From assembly GCA_037576215.1 (NCBI GenBank), contig JBANDB010000009.1:2852001-2916000 (forward strand): a stretch of 64,000 nt of DNA. Reading direction: 5' to 3'. The notes under the pieces were generated by a model. That model was not told the DNA's origin, did no database searches, and was given only the letters and a program-made list of their open reading frames with translations. Below are positions 1-12,628 of the stretch, one piece after another. Source of the DNA: Armillaria gallica (lineage: Eukaryota > Basidiomycota > Agaricomycetes > Agaricales > Physalacriaceae). The position numbers and the translations under genes are program-made. Each line of letters starts with the position of its first letter. Positions within the stretch are counted from its first letter, which is position 1.

Positions 1-2070
1 TAGACCCTCCGGGATGTTCAGCAGAGTTCGGCAGTGTGTTGGGATGGTCAGGAATCTTCTCAATCTCTTTCTTCGCCTCTTCCCAAGCCTCAAGATTCTG
101 GAATATAGAAAATTCTAAGTTATATTTCAAGCGCTTCAAAGAGCTGCACTGTACCTTCTTACACCAGTCACGATGACTTCGTGCCATCGCTATGGCCATC
201 TCCCTGAGATCAGCAACCTTTTGCCGCTGGAACCTATCCAAATCCGCCTGAATGGTAGAACTAGAGTACTTGAGATCCTGAGCAGAAAGATGTAAGGCAT
301 CCTCAAGCTGGTACAGTAAATTAACCGCAAGGCTTTAAAACAAATTTCAAGTCGGCGTACCTGAGAGATGTTCTCCCGCGTTTTCGTTATGCTGTTGCGA
401 CGAGCAGTCTCGGGGTCTGTGTCCATCATACCATGGATTGTATAGCTAAGTGCGTTCAACAGTCCCATACCGGGTGCTCGTGTCCTTCGTCGGGCAGGGT
501 TCGGACCTGGATGGGGCGGGAGGTAGCCGGAGGAAGGGTTATTCTCCTCGTCACCAGACCTTGAGGAAGGATCAGTCTCATCCTCGCCTGCGGTTGGACT
601 AGAAGCCGCAGAGGAACCATTGACACGGCCTCGTCCAAGAGCCGCTTCTAGGCGTCGGGCTTCTCGCTCACTCTTCTCTAGTTCTTCAAGTTGTTCTCGT
701 TTGGTCTCAAGAGCATCTTGGGTCATTTCGTATTGGACATGCTTCTGGTGTCGATATGCAAGAAGCTTCTTGATAATCAACGCAAACTGAGAATACTCGT
801 GAAGGGGCTCGGCCCAGTCCTGCTCGAGCTCCTGAAGCTGTAACGTATGTGAGCTCGAGATCAACCCGGTGCTAAATGAGCCTACCAGCTTTGTGGTTGA
901 AAGATAAGTAGCATCAACAGCCTGTCCAGTTTTCTCAATGGCACCCGAGAGCTCGCCGTTTTCATTGAGACTGAAACCATTTAAAGCTGCACCAAGTTCT
1001 GAATGATCTTGTCCATAATCTGAAGGTAAGGTTAAGATTGTTGTTCTGGGACTACATCACAAGACGCACCTGACCATCGCTTGATGGTCCGACGTGTGAC
1101 CTTTTCCATGGGGCCGCTCAGGTGTACAGAAAACTTGTTCGTAAATGCCTCAGAATCATGAAACCTCTGGTCCGGATGTCTCAGAGGATGGGCGGCTGAT
1201 GGATTGGGGAGAGCAGCATAAGCAGGGGAGGTATTCTGATCAGTTGGATTGTGTGAAGGTGCCTTGAGGATGTTCTTCGGAAGCAGCGACAGCGGCGGCG
1301 AGTTGAGAACCTCGGTCTATTAATGATGATGAGAAACAGCACAATGGATGAATGTCGTGCAAGCGTACCCACGAGACTTCGCCGTCCAAAAACCGATGAA
1401 AGACATGCTCATTGGATAGAATTGGGTGACGAGCCAGACGGTTTAAAAATGTTTGCAGCATCCGCTTCCTCCTGGCTATCAGTGCAGCATCCTCCTTAGC
1501 CTTTCCTTGCTTGATAGCGTAATCACCCAGTGTCTGCTTCGACGGTATAGGTGGAATTATGAGAGTAGGGTAGAGTTTTGATAAGCTGATCCTCAATGAT
1601 TCGAATTCTGAATATCGATGGTGTGCTTGCGCGTTCTGGATGATTATTCTAGCCAAGAAATACATGTACATGTAAATGAGAACTCACACCGGTTTGAATG
1701 CTATATGCGATATAAGGTGAGTTCGAGTTGACAGACGTCTTAACTGCGTCAGTTATCTTGAATAAGAAGATTATGTCAGGACAAGGGGACTCTATCGGAC
1801 TTGAACACTGACGATTATCTCGACGTCGTCGCCGGAATGCAGGACGCGGTCGCGAGTACAACAGAAGTCACTCTTGTAATTGGACTGCACTTGTCGACTT
1901 GAGGAAGGAAATACAGAGCCCTTGGCAGAGGCCGACGAGGAAAACCTGCGTGACATATTCGGAGGCGGAGACGGCGGTTCAGAGATATCGACCTTGGATG
2001 GAGAAGAAGTCTCGGACGAAACACGGTCAGCATCTGTCTCGAAGGGGTTTTCGTCGTCGAAGGCGTCCAT
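1..2070 (-). CDS. SNX41: Sorting nexin-41/ATG20-like PX-BAR protein (C-terminus beyond the window)
   Basis: Phosphoinositide-binding sorting nexin expected to act in endosome-to-Golgi retrieval and selective autophagy. The start is the ATG at 2070, which gives an acidic, Ser-rich N-terminal tail (MDAFDDENPFETD). Later exons give a PX domain: the segment ITDAVKTSVNS, then RYSEFESLRISLSKLYPTL and PPIPSKQTLGDYA, with the R-Y-S-E-F phosphoinositide-binding signature. A helical BAR-type region follows (EYSQFALIIKKLLAYRHQKH, a coiled coil, and a Ser/Pro-rich insert with SGYLPPHPGPNP). The last visible residues include WEEAKKEIEKIPDHP, typical of the C-terminal part of Snx41/Atg20. Several short introns separate the pieces. 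The gene runs off the left edge, so its stop is not seen. Assignment to SNX41/ATG20 rather than another PX-BAR nexin rests on the PX sequence and the low-complexity insert in the BAR region. Confidence 0.85.
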
Positions 2071-2353
2071 TGATTATTCGAAATTCAATGTATCTCGATG
2101 CTGGAGCTCGTTGAAAGAGACGCAAGGTGTCCGTGCGGCGTCGACGAGACAATATTTGGCACGGTGAGCAAGAGCAGGAAGCGAAGCCCAGGCTTCACGT
2201 TTCTGGGAACAAGGACAGTAAAAGTAGGACACAGTAATACTGCGGGAGGCAGTGATCAAGTGCGCGTCCCAGGGAAAGGGATGCAGTGTTTGGTCATGTT
2301 ATATTACCCCCGGCTCCAAACTAATCTCCAGTAAGTACTCTATTCGAAGACTT

Positions 2354-4173
2354 CTATCCAAAAACTCTGAATCCACTCTTCGAGATCCCTTCTGAATCAT
2401 TCTGTAATCCAATACCGTCATTTTCCCCTCCGTGGCGGTCCAAGGCATTTTCAAACCCTACACCAAGAAGTGACCCAAAGAGCTCGTCGATTTGCTGGTC
2501 ATGCCATCCACCATTGATGGTGACAGGCACCATAAAGTTTTGCAATTTCTCGTGCACTTCATATCTATAAATCCGTGAGTATGAGCGGTCTGGAAATATA
2601 AAAGAGTCATACCGTATCTTCCTCCCTTTACTTGCTTTCGTATCAACTTTCTTCTTCGCCTTCTTCTGTTTTTGCACGACCAGCCAATCATCTGCTCCGT
2701 TCTTCTCAGCATCTATCACATCCCGGAGCAACTGCTGATATAAGTCTGTGTCGTCGAAGATTTCAGAGTCGTGCTCTTGCTCCCCTTCGTTTTCGAGCGC
2801 TCTTCCCAGCCGCTCCGCCTTGCCTCGCCATATCTGAGTTCTTGCGAGCATCTTGTTCGTGTCAGCCAGGTTTTCGTCGATTAACTGAACAACTGTCTTC
2901 GAATTATCAGAATTCTTGGAAAATGCATTGCGATTTGATGGGAGTAGAACAGATGGCGCGACAGCCTGTATTTTAGAAGACCACTTCGAAAGAACCTGCA
3001 AGGCGTGCCGATGATATCTGTCGCATCTTTAGTTTATGCATGCACCCGAAACAGTGGGGTGAAGACTCACGCGTGCTCAGCGTCAGACGACGCTTTAGTT
3101 GCTTCGCAAATGTATGCTTCATACTCCTGCAAGCTATCGTCAGACGAAAGTCTCCGTCGTTTGCGAGGTTGAAGACTGATTGACTCGAGGGTTAACATTG
3201 TCTTGGAGAGAATAAATCAATGACTGCCGCATAAAGATTCCACAGATTCCAACCTGCTGCAGGTCGAAAATATCTTCGGATAACAGCACTGCTTCCTGGA
3301 GCATCGTGGTTAACGAGCTCTGGTTCCCAACAACCCCTTCTTCACTAGGCTGTTGACGCGCGTTTAGAGTAAGCATTCGTGTATCAGGGGGACGACATTA
3401 CCGGTGGGAGTCTGTTGGCGGCAGTGACCGACTTTTGTAGACGGATCCGAGCATTCAATAAAGAATTCCATATGGACTATGTTACGCACATCAATATACT
3501 GGTATTGAGTCAAAGGATAGTTCTCACCAATTGTTGGGCGACTGCAGCGCCCTTTTTCCGATCTTGCTCCCGACCTCGCTTCAGTGAGGACGACAAATCA
3601 TCCTGGTCGACGTGTCTTTGATTGTCGGATGCAGACAATGAAGTCTTCTGTATGAGGGCGTCGTCTCCACCATGGTTGGAAGATTCCTCGTTCTCGACTT
3701 CATCCTCGCTGACCTCGTCTGCCTCATCACTCTGGACAGAGTTCTCCTCTTCGTCCTCGCCTTCGTCCTCATCCTGAGAGCTCTCTTCCATTATTTGTTT
3801 CCTTGATGTCCGAACCGAATCATATTTCGGGTCCAGATTACTATCCTGTTGCAACCGCAACGTACTCGGGCTGGTATCTCAATCAGAGCCATAGACCTCA
3901 CAAATGCCAGGGCACGCACCCTACATCCACATAATGGTCCCTAGCTGCAGGATTTATGTCCTGAACGTCGTCATCTTCTACAGCAGGTTGAATGTCCTCG
4001 GGATCAAAATCTATTCCAATGTTAACGGTTGGCAGAAATTGCTGTCTTTGCACTGAACACACCTGGGGCGGTAGCTTCCAGCTGGGCAATTTGCTGGGAA
4101 AGAGATAGGCCTGGGCACTGAGCATGTACTGACGACTTTGAAAGAAAAGTCTTAACTCACGAGAGGTAGTCAT
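2354..4173 (-). CDS. BFR2: BFR2/AATF (TRAUB domain) ribosome biogenesis factor
   Basis: Nucleolar protein of the AATF/Bfr2 family, needed for early 18S rRNA processing within the small-subunit processome. The C-terminal exon contains the TRAUB-type core: KASKGRKIRYDSF, then YEVHEKLQNFMVPV, ending in ...FGSLLG and a stop at 2354. Upstream exons contain long acidic runs (SQDEDEGEDEEENSVQSDEA), as usual for the family, and the AATF-leading segment around LADTNKMLARTQIWRGKAERL. The ATG at 4173 is preferred because an intron with donor GTGAGT and acceptor TGCCCAG joins MTTSR to LSLSQQIAQLEA, a good match to the family N-terminus. The 5' exons are very short, so exact boundaries there are less certain. 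It lies head-to-tail 154 bp downstream of POL3. Confidence 0.88.
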
Positions 4174-4327
4174 GACGGTCAACACCAAAACGGAAAATTT
4201 TGGACTTGATCATCATTGATGACACATCACGCGCGTACTACGACACCAGGATTACTGTTTCACTGATACATAGTTGCGATATCCAAGTAATAACTTAATA
4301 TAACAGATAGTAAACTACAGTTAATAA

Positions 4328-7300
4328 TTACCACGACTCCGATTCAAACCGCTCTAATACTGAATTGGAGTCCTCCACGTCCTTCTGCGCTTTTTTCCTC
4401 ATGTAGAATATTGGACAATCTTTACTCGTGCACAAAACATCCTACTCAAATGTGAATATGGCATTGCCATCGGAAATTATGGCACGCACCTGGTGAAGGG
4501 ATCCTTGGCAACGTTGGCACTGAGTCCAGAGCCGCGAGAAACGGATCTGTAGCTCTGAGGACGTCGAAACCTGTTTCTGGTATAGTTCGCCTATTCGAGG
4601 TCTACAATTGTTACAGACAGCACCGTCTGGAATGACATGAGATCCAGAAGAGGCAGAACGTTACGAAAACATACTTGTTTTGCTATTCGATTTTCGGAGT
4701 TGCGTCTTACATCCCAAGCAAGTCACCGATTTCACCGCGAATTTCATCAAACCCCCTACAGTAGGCGTCGCAATTTGTATAGTTCTGGTGTGATCCCCGG
4801 ATACTGCAGAGAATGAGTCATAAACTCGGGGGAGGCAGTGATAATAGAGACGTACACAATGAATTGGCCTTCTCTCCCAATATAGGCTCGAATATTCTCA
4901 TCAGAGGTTTGGAAAGTTGGTTCTCCAGATAGTATCTTGTATCCACTGGTATGCTGTTGTCAAGGACGTACAACGGATCTTCCGACTTCTCGTATGCCGC
5001 AGCACCTGCAACACTAATGAGCCGGTTTCGAAACCCGGAGCTCGCCTCTTATCTTACCTTTGATGCCCTTGACGATGACATATGCCACACGATCACCCAA
5101 AGCAGGCGCCGAACCTTGAAGCACATCGCATGTAAATAATAAGCAGCAGAACGTCGAGTCGAGACATACCGGCGTCCCGTTGTTTCATTCTCTCAGCCAG
5201 TTCGACATGAGCTTGTTTACCCGCATAGTCTGAGAGTCCCTTAGAACTGGCATCAAGACGAGGAAAGCGACACTTACCACTCTTTGCAAGTGCCTTCGTT
5301 ATTACCAACTGAGACATATCGACTTTGTTTTGAAGCAAATCGGATATAGTCTGCTTAACATACCTGAAGTATTGCGTTGTGAGCCACAAATTGACATCAA
5401 GATGGCAGTGTAACGTACTCCTCAGCACCTCGAACATCACGGTCGATAAGCATTTTATGGAGGCACGTCTCAATGACAGTGGACACTAGGCGACAGTTAT
5501 CCCGACGCACAGTCTAGCCACAAATGAGCTATTGCAGATTTAGATAAACAAATAGATTGCCAACCTCAATACCTTTCGAATCCATCTTGTCATACTTCTC
5601 TGGACGTGTCCAATAAAGGCCGGCGTAACGCTTTTTGCTGATGAGCAGGTAAGGGAAGTACACTTTCTCGAATTCAAGCTTGATAGGCTTGATGAACTTG
5701 GCCGTGACGAATTCAGCAGCCTCTGCACCTGCGGAAGGCTTTAACGCAAAGCAGGAGAAGGTAAAACAGCACTCCCACCTAATTCCATCACTTTGACAAG
5801 ATCAGTAGGCCCAAATTTGACCATGACAGAGTCTGTGTCGCCGTAAATAACTTCTGCGTCATGAGAATGACCATTCGCGACACTGTACTGTGCTTCAACC
5901 TCCTGTACAATGGTAATTGTGTTCAGCCTATAATGCACAAGTGAGAAAAGTGGCCTTACCGATTTTGTTTTCTCGATCATTTGTCGACCATAAGACGTAA
6001 CGCTAGATGAGATCGCTAAGCAAGGTAGTTTCCCAATAGTGGCGCCAGTAAACCCGTAGACGGAATTGGCACTGATCTTATATAGAGTCAGTATAATGGT
6101 CACTGCAGAAAAGTCGGGGTACAATTATACCTTCAGGGCGAGCTGCCGACCATCGAGCACAGCACGCTTGAATGGATCCGTTTCCTTCTTCAAATCTGCT
6201 TTTGCGCGTTTACGAGCTGATATGAGATCTTCCAAAACCGTTGGAAGCAGACCCTTTCGTCGGCTTGATTTGACGAACAGATCTTGTGTGGGATTAGTAA
6301 CGTGACTCGTTCACGATAAAGCAACTACCATGGTTAGGTGTCCTGATGTAGTCGACATCTTCAACTAGTTGAAGACGCTCAACGGTGCCCTTGTCTAGCA
6401 GCGTCGTGTAGCACAGATTGTGAGCCATCATGATTGAGGGGTACAAAGAACTGAAGTCGAGCGTGGCAATGGGCGCGTCATAGTAGCCCTTCTTCGGTTC
6501 GATAACCGTTGCGCCCTCATATTGGTCGTCCGCGCCTGCAAAACAGATTAACGGACGAGGCATCTTTCAGTAAAGGTGCAGACCTTCTCCTTTCAAATTC
6601 GGAACAAGATATCCCTCCTCGTTCGCTTTACGGAATAACTGCGATAGCACTTTGATAGATTGACCGCGAGCCAGCAGAAAGTTGAAAGGGACTCCTGTTA
6701 CCCTGGACATTTCAATGTAATTGACAAAACACATAAGTTTGTCCAAGAGACGTTGAGGAAGATATGCATCCTATTGTGAAAGAATGAGAGAGGAGTCGCT
6801 ATCTAGCACTAAGGTCAAACCTTTAAACAGTAAACGGCAAGGCGTCGACGAGATTCTGGAGTCCCGTTTTGGAGCTCAGTGATCACAGAATGATGTACAT
6901 CCTCCTTTTGTTCCCCCAAAAACTGTGCACAGACAGAATTCAAGGTATAACTGCGTAGCTTGTGTTCACGTTGCATGAACTGTAGAACATCGAGCTGGAG
7001 ACGTCCATCCAAAGGTGTATCTTTCGAATCGCGCTGCCCGTAAGCCTTGGAAGAAAAGTGCGTGTTCACGGTTTTGGTCTCATTATCTGTAACAAATGAT
7101 GAGTAGTGTCACGCGTAGTGGTAACATTAGATCTTCACATTTCATCCGGCCCAGGAACGGGAACTTTTTGAGTTGCAATGCTTTGGCTCGATCCAACAGG
7201 TAAGGGAAATCGAAACCTCCGATATTGTACCCGATAACCACGTCCGGATCCACTTGTTCTACGAACTTGCGCCATGCCAGTAACAACTTACCCTCGTCTT

Positions 7301-8806
7301 TATGCTCAAGCACTTGAGAACCTACAATAGGCGAACATGAATTGAGGGTAAAGATATTCCGTATGAAGGGTTTAGATTCGCCTAAATGAAGAAAGTGAGT
7401 AGCGTTGCCATTGCCTGTGCTGAAGCAAATGAACCTTGACGAGTGACCATGTTGGCTATCTGAATAACGGGATCGATGCTTGCTTCAGGGAAAATGCCTT
7501 TTCGACCCGCGCACTCGATATCAAAGCTGAGTATCCGAAGAGGCGCGACCTTAGACCAATTTCCCTCCGGTGTATGAGAAACGAAGGCGTCCCATCTATT
7601 GCGTTAAATAAGAACATGAAGAATATGATAGCAATGAATCTGACCTCATGCTGATTTCTAACTGACAATGCGATTTCTTCCCTTCCTCGCTTACGATTTT
7701 ATATTTTCCCCGGTACTTCGATCCAGTTCATCCCGACGACCTGATACGCAGGGACGTTAAATTTTGGTAGGAACAGTACAGAGGAAACCGAACCTTTGTG
7801 TCAATCATGAACCGGAGTGTATAAGCAATGTTGCTTTCAAACGTGGCTATCCCATCACCATCTTTTCTTACGAAGAGGCCGTTGAAATCTACGGTGTTCT
7901 TCTCGAAGAGACGTGATCATTACAGAAATACGGTGAGCCAAGGGAGCGGTCTATCACAGACAATAAACTTATCTCGGACTTTCGGTAGATTTCTGGGCTC
8001 GTTGACGGTAATCTTCAGGAAAGGTACCCGGTCATCACCTCGATAGCCCCAAAGGCTTCGCTTCTTGACGATTTCAACCCTGATGACCACATCATAACCA
8101 ACTTGTGTCTAGCAACTAGTCAGTCATGTCCGCGGTCACTTCCTAACAGAAGACTTGCATTTAGATATGACGCAAAATCATCAAGATCGTCTTCGACAAA
8201 GCCGCGGGGCTGACCGACGTAGAAATAGGGCAGGAAGTCAGTGACATAGGCGAGAACACTATGTCCAGCCTAGAGAGTACATCAGAACAAGACCACCAAA
8301 AGATGCCGCGACATACTTCGGTTACCCCAAACATGCGCAGACTGATGGATCCTCCATGGTTCGTCTCGTCAATGTCGATTTGCTGGAACACTACGCCGCG
8401 TAAATGGCTATTTGAAGAGAGAACACGGAGTCTGCTTTACCCAGCTTATCTTTCTTTTCGTTTATGGGTGGCAAAGCGGGTCGTGCCCAGTAGTCAGCGC
8501 CACCTTCGGCATCTTGTGGAAGTGCGGTGAATGGAAGTGAACATATGACATATAAGAGTTCGTACTGGGTGTATCCCCAGCCTCCTCCTTAATCCGTTCG
8601 AGTACCTCGGTAAACGATGATTGCGTTGGCTGAGAGTTATAAAGCGCACTCGACGCTAGTTTCCGTTTCTTCGAAGCAGGCCCTTGCTCACCACCATCGA
8701 CTCTGAAATCGCGTCGTCAATGAACGCGTCTTGGGAGGCCTGAGTGCAAATGAGCAAACCTGGGGCGGACCAAAGGTACATTCTCCTTGATTTCAGAAAA
8801 TGCCAT
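4328..8806 (-). CDS. POL3: DNA polymerase delta catalytic subunit
   Basis: Family B replicative polymerase with 3'-5' exonuclease activity, working with PCNA on nuclear DNA. Visible in order: N-terminal FQQIDIDET; Exo I ([16 protein letters not shown], near 7.5 kb); Exo II ([15 protein letters not shown], near 7.2 kb); polymerase motif A ([20 protein letters not shown], near 6.45 kb); motif B ([13 protein letters not shown], near 6.05 kb); motif C ([11 protein letters not shown], near 5.83 kb); and [16 protein letters not shown]. The C-terminus has two cysteine clusters: CLGC with CNNC (zinc finger), then CQRC with [18 protein letters not shown] (CysB, the 4Fe-4S site). The stop is at 4328-4330. 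Catalytic acidic residues are all present. The gene has many introns. The N-terminal exon is uncertain: the ATG at 8806 is the best upstream candidate, and the frame containing [10 protein letters not shown] near 8.65 kb is clearly coding. Confidence 0.95.
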
Positions 8807-9032
8807 GTCTGCGCGACGAGGAGCGTGATGGAGAAAGGGAAGTGAGGTGGCGAAGACTTGGTGATGAAGGTAGAGACAGAGACGTGACAGAACTGAACGC
8901 GTCTGAACAGCGTTATGCTGACTAATTCAGTATTATGTAAGGGTGTAAATTCTGTCTGGTGCCAAAAAACATTTATTCCAGAATCCACGTTTGCCTTCCT
9001 GTCTTCCAATTTCTATTCAATCGTCTATGCTC

Positions 9033-10098
9033 TCAAGGATCTAGATAAAGCTCCTTCAAAATGCGGATGGTATCTAAAGGACCGGTGACTGTGTGGCCAA
9101 TAGTCCGAGGGTCGGCGAAGATTTCGTGGTCGTTTCCTCCCTACGAATAGGCGTCACTTCAGGCTAACACATTTAAGTGCAAGACTTACCTTGTAAGTCT
9201 TGTCTCCGAAGAAATGAATCTCTTCGAAGCCTTCATCTTCGACGTGACGAAGTGCATACGTCTTATCCCAGCCGCGAGGGAAAACATCAAAAGAGATTTG
9301 GCCACCAATTGAAAACGTTAGGTCGTAATCGGCAAACTTTTCTTGGAGAACCTTAACAAAGGCGGCGCGTAGCCCGTGGATCTGGAGCAAACTTAGTTAA
9401 GCGCATGGGGATACCAGAACTTTATACCTTGTCATAAGCTTCGAATTCATTGCGCTCCTCTTTGCTACGAACTGTCAAAAACTATAATACCAGGGCGGAT
9501 GATATAACATACGTTGCGTTGCGTCCAATAGGACTGATGTTAACCATGCCATTTCGGAATTCAACAAAAGTGCCGCTGGAATATAGAAAAGTTAATAGAA
9601 GCAACAGCACCGCAAATAGGGTCCTGCTGACCGTTTCACCGGAACGTCCATATCAGCGAGATAGTGAAGAATAAAGTTCACGAGTTTCTTATAGTTGTCC
9701 TCGCCGAGATACTTGATGAATGACTGAGATTGAAGTGCGCCTCCTAACTTGTATGCGGTCAAACCATTTTCAGCGAAGGCGTAGTCAAAGTCTTCCAGAG
9801 CTGGCATAGATCATTAGAGAGGAAAGGAGGCAGTATAGAACACACACCATTACTTCCATGCACGGACAGCTGCTCTGAGATTTTTACCAGATCAGATCCT
9901 CCGACGAAACCAATGACAAATTTTTTCCTGAGCTCGCGCAGAACTTGGATCATCTCAGGTGAGGCAGGCTGGCGACACGTCAGTCAGTCGCAAGAAACAA
10001 AGGCGCTCCCGTACTTGTCGAGCATGAGAAAGCGTTTCATCGACATCGAACAGGAGAAGTTTCTTGTGTGGTCTATCCGCAAAAACTGAAGAAACCAT
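9033..10098 (-). CDS. SEC53: Phosphomannomutase
   Basis: HAD-superfamily enzyme converting mannose-6-phosphate to mannose-1-phosphate, the precursor of GDP-mannose for N-glycans, GPI anchors and O-mannosylation. The first exon starts at 10098 ([20 protein letters not shown]) and carries the nucleophile motif [10 protein letters not shown]. Later exons give [54 protein letters not shown] and [10 protein letters not shown], ending [19 protein letters not shown] and a stop at 9033. The two catalytic aspartates of DxD are present, but the usual Gly-Thr-Leu-Thr-Pro after them reads Glu-Thr-Leu-Ser-His. Five or six short introns. It shares a 182-bp divergent promoter region with VMS1. Its product feeds the same pathway in which ALG6, found twice in this window, acts later. 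Confidence 0.93.
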
Positions 10099-10280
10099 TA
10101 GGGATGTGGTGGTGGTCTACAATTGAATCTGATCAGACGTTACATCAAGACCTGAAATTTGAAATCGATATCCGGCTCTCGTGCCGTCGGATCCGGTGTG
10201 CTTTGGCTCTTGACTCTGACCGTACTCATAAGTATCTGGATTTATTAGACATACTTAGCTCGAATAATCCCCCACCAAAG

Positions 10281-12387
10281 ATGCAGAGACTACATGTGTT
10301 CTCCCTTCCTACGGAACTTCTCGACACTCTTACTCCCAGAAATCTCGTCAATCAAGAGCTACCGAGACGAACGCCTTCGCCCACCCCCCCTGCTGAACCT
10401 ACTTTGACCAGCTCTCGAGCCTGTAACATATGTAACGGTGCCACATTTCTCGATGTCGCTGAGCAAAGAAACCATTACCGATCCGATTGGCATCGATATA
10501 ACGTCAAAATTCGTCTAAGTGGTGGTTCGGCTGTAAACGAGTCGGAATTTGCTCAGCTAGTAGACGGTATGTTTTTCCGTAAACGTCTTTATTCATCCTT
10601 TGAATATTTATAGCCCTCGATGACTCGATATCGGGGTCTGAGTCCTCATCTGACGAAAGCGGCTCTGGAGATTCCGATGCCGTTGCTGCTCTCGTTGGGA
10701 AAACAAAACGCGCCATTCGTTCTCCGTCCCCCGAGTCTGTGGCTCGGTCAAGTCCTCAGACCGCCTTAGCTTGGTTCCATTCCCCACCTGCGACGCAGAT
10801 TGGCGTCTATCGGGCTCTATTTCCACCGGCATCCCATCATCTGGAGGAACTAAAAGCAATGCAATCGTCGGCACAAGGTAGAACATGGACTCTGTTTATG
10901 GTTGCTGGTGGTCACTTTGCTGGTGCGGTGGTGCGTGTCAGCAGATCAGACGATGACAAAAAGGAGGAGGCAGAAGCATCCCAGGGGAAGAAAAAGCCAA
11001 AACGCCCGAAGCCCGAAATAGAGGTCTTGAAACACAAGACATTCCATCGATATACCAGTTCGTATTCCTTTTTGTTTTGTGGCTGCTTCTTATGACTCCC
11101 TTTAGCGCGTCGGAAACAAGGAGGATCACAATCCCTCAACGACAATGCCAAGGGTAATGCAAAGAGTGCCGGTGCTTTGCTCCGCCGATACGGTGAACAA
11201 GCTTTGCGGGATGTGAGTACTATCAGCCTATGATATCTGGTCACGCCAACAGTAATATCAGGACATCCGCAATTTGATTAATGACTGGCAAGAAGAGATT
11301 AATGACAGCGAGAGGATCTGGATCCGGGCCAGTGGGTCTAATCGCAAAATTTTCATGGATTACGATGGTTCCATCATCAGCAAAAGTGATACCCGTCTCC
11401 GTACTTTCCCTTTCCCAACACGTCGCCCCGTAAGTCGCCACGTTATTTGTTGAGCTCCGCAATCTCAAAAAATTTGGTCAGACCCAGGCTGAACTTACAC
11501 GATGTTTGAACGAACTGACGGCAGTGAAAGTATCGCACCTTACCGAAGAAGCCTTACGTGCACAAGATGAGGAATACTTAGCTAGTCTTCCAAAACCCAA
11601 ACCAACTCCCACCGTCGCACCGCCCAAAGAACCCACGGAGAAAGTAAAGGCTCCACAACTTTCGAAGGAAGAAGAGTTATTTCGCGACAAGTGGTTCCGA
11701 GTTATAGACATGACTCGGAAGGGAAGGCTTGAACCGCTGAAGGCTTTCTGGGAACGCGAGGGCCCGGGCATGGGAGGCATTGATGCGTCAATTCCGGAGT
11801 GGGCTAATGAGCGGTGGAGCACTCTTCTTCAACTCGCAGTTCATGCCGAGCAAGAAGACACTGTGCATTGGCTCCTTGAGGATATGAGAGCAGACCCCAC
11901 GATACCAGTCCCTGCTGGGAAAAGTGACGAAATCCCTGAGGTAGAATCTACCGGCAAGACTACCGGTCGCACAGCTTATGATCTTGCTCAAACTCGGACC
12001 ATCAGGGATGTTTTTCGTCGTTCAGCTGGGCTTCATCCTGAACGCTGGGATTGGTTCGGGGTCGCCCGAGTTCCGAGTGCGTTGAGTAAGGAAATGGAGG
12101 ATGATCGGGAGGAGAAGAAGAAAGGTCGCAGAAAAGCTCTAAAGGATCGAGTAAAGGAGCGGGAGACTAGGGAAAAAGATAAGCAGGTGGAACCGCCATT
12201 TGTCGCGTCTGATGTTCCATTGGCGCCATCGGTTAAGGCCGATGTTCCTTCAGGTCCTAGAAAGCTTGGAGGGACGGCAGGTTCATCAGAAGCTACGGCA
12301 GGTTTGAACTCAGAGATGCGGGCTATAGTGGAGCGTGAGAGGCGTGCCAGAGCCGCAGAGGCTCGACTGAAAGCATTCTCGAAATAA
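10281..12387 (+). CDS. VMS1: VMS1/ANKZF1 ribosome quality-control peptidyl-tRNA endonuclease
   Basis: Vms1/ANKZF1 releases stalled nascent chains from tRNA on 60S subunits and protects mitochondria during ribosome-associated quality control. Visible in order: a C2H2-type finger (CNICNGATFLDVAEQRNHYR, DWHRYN) near residues 55-85; an acidic linker; the VLRF1 release-factor-like domain with AGGHFAGAVV and the loop RRKQGGSQSLNDN, whose Gln matches the catalytic glutamine; and GSNRKIFMDY. Ankyrin-like helices follow in the long final exon (LLQLAVHAEQEDTVHWLLED, TAYDLAQTRTIRDVFRR). The C-terminal basic helix ERERRARAAEARLKAFSK resembles a VCP/Cdc48-binding VIM. ATG at 10281, stop at 12385-12387, with several short introns between 10.57 and 11.49 kb. 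Confidence 0.93.
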
Positions 12388-12628
12388 ATTTGACGGGCGA
12401 AGACAATACATCATTTTCTTTCGAGTCTAATGAGCAGAACCTAAAATTCAGGTCAATGAAGAGAGTTTGACAGCATAGATGTTTGTAGGTTACAACAGTT
12501 AGCACGGCTCCGAGATAGATAAAATCATAATAGTGGATTCATGATGATTCACGACATTGACTTTGAAAGTCGCTTATCGTGGAAGCTATTTTGGTTCTCG
12601 ATCCTTACGTCCATCTTCAGTCATCGTC

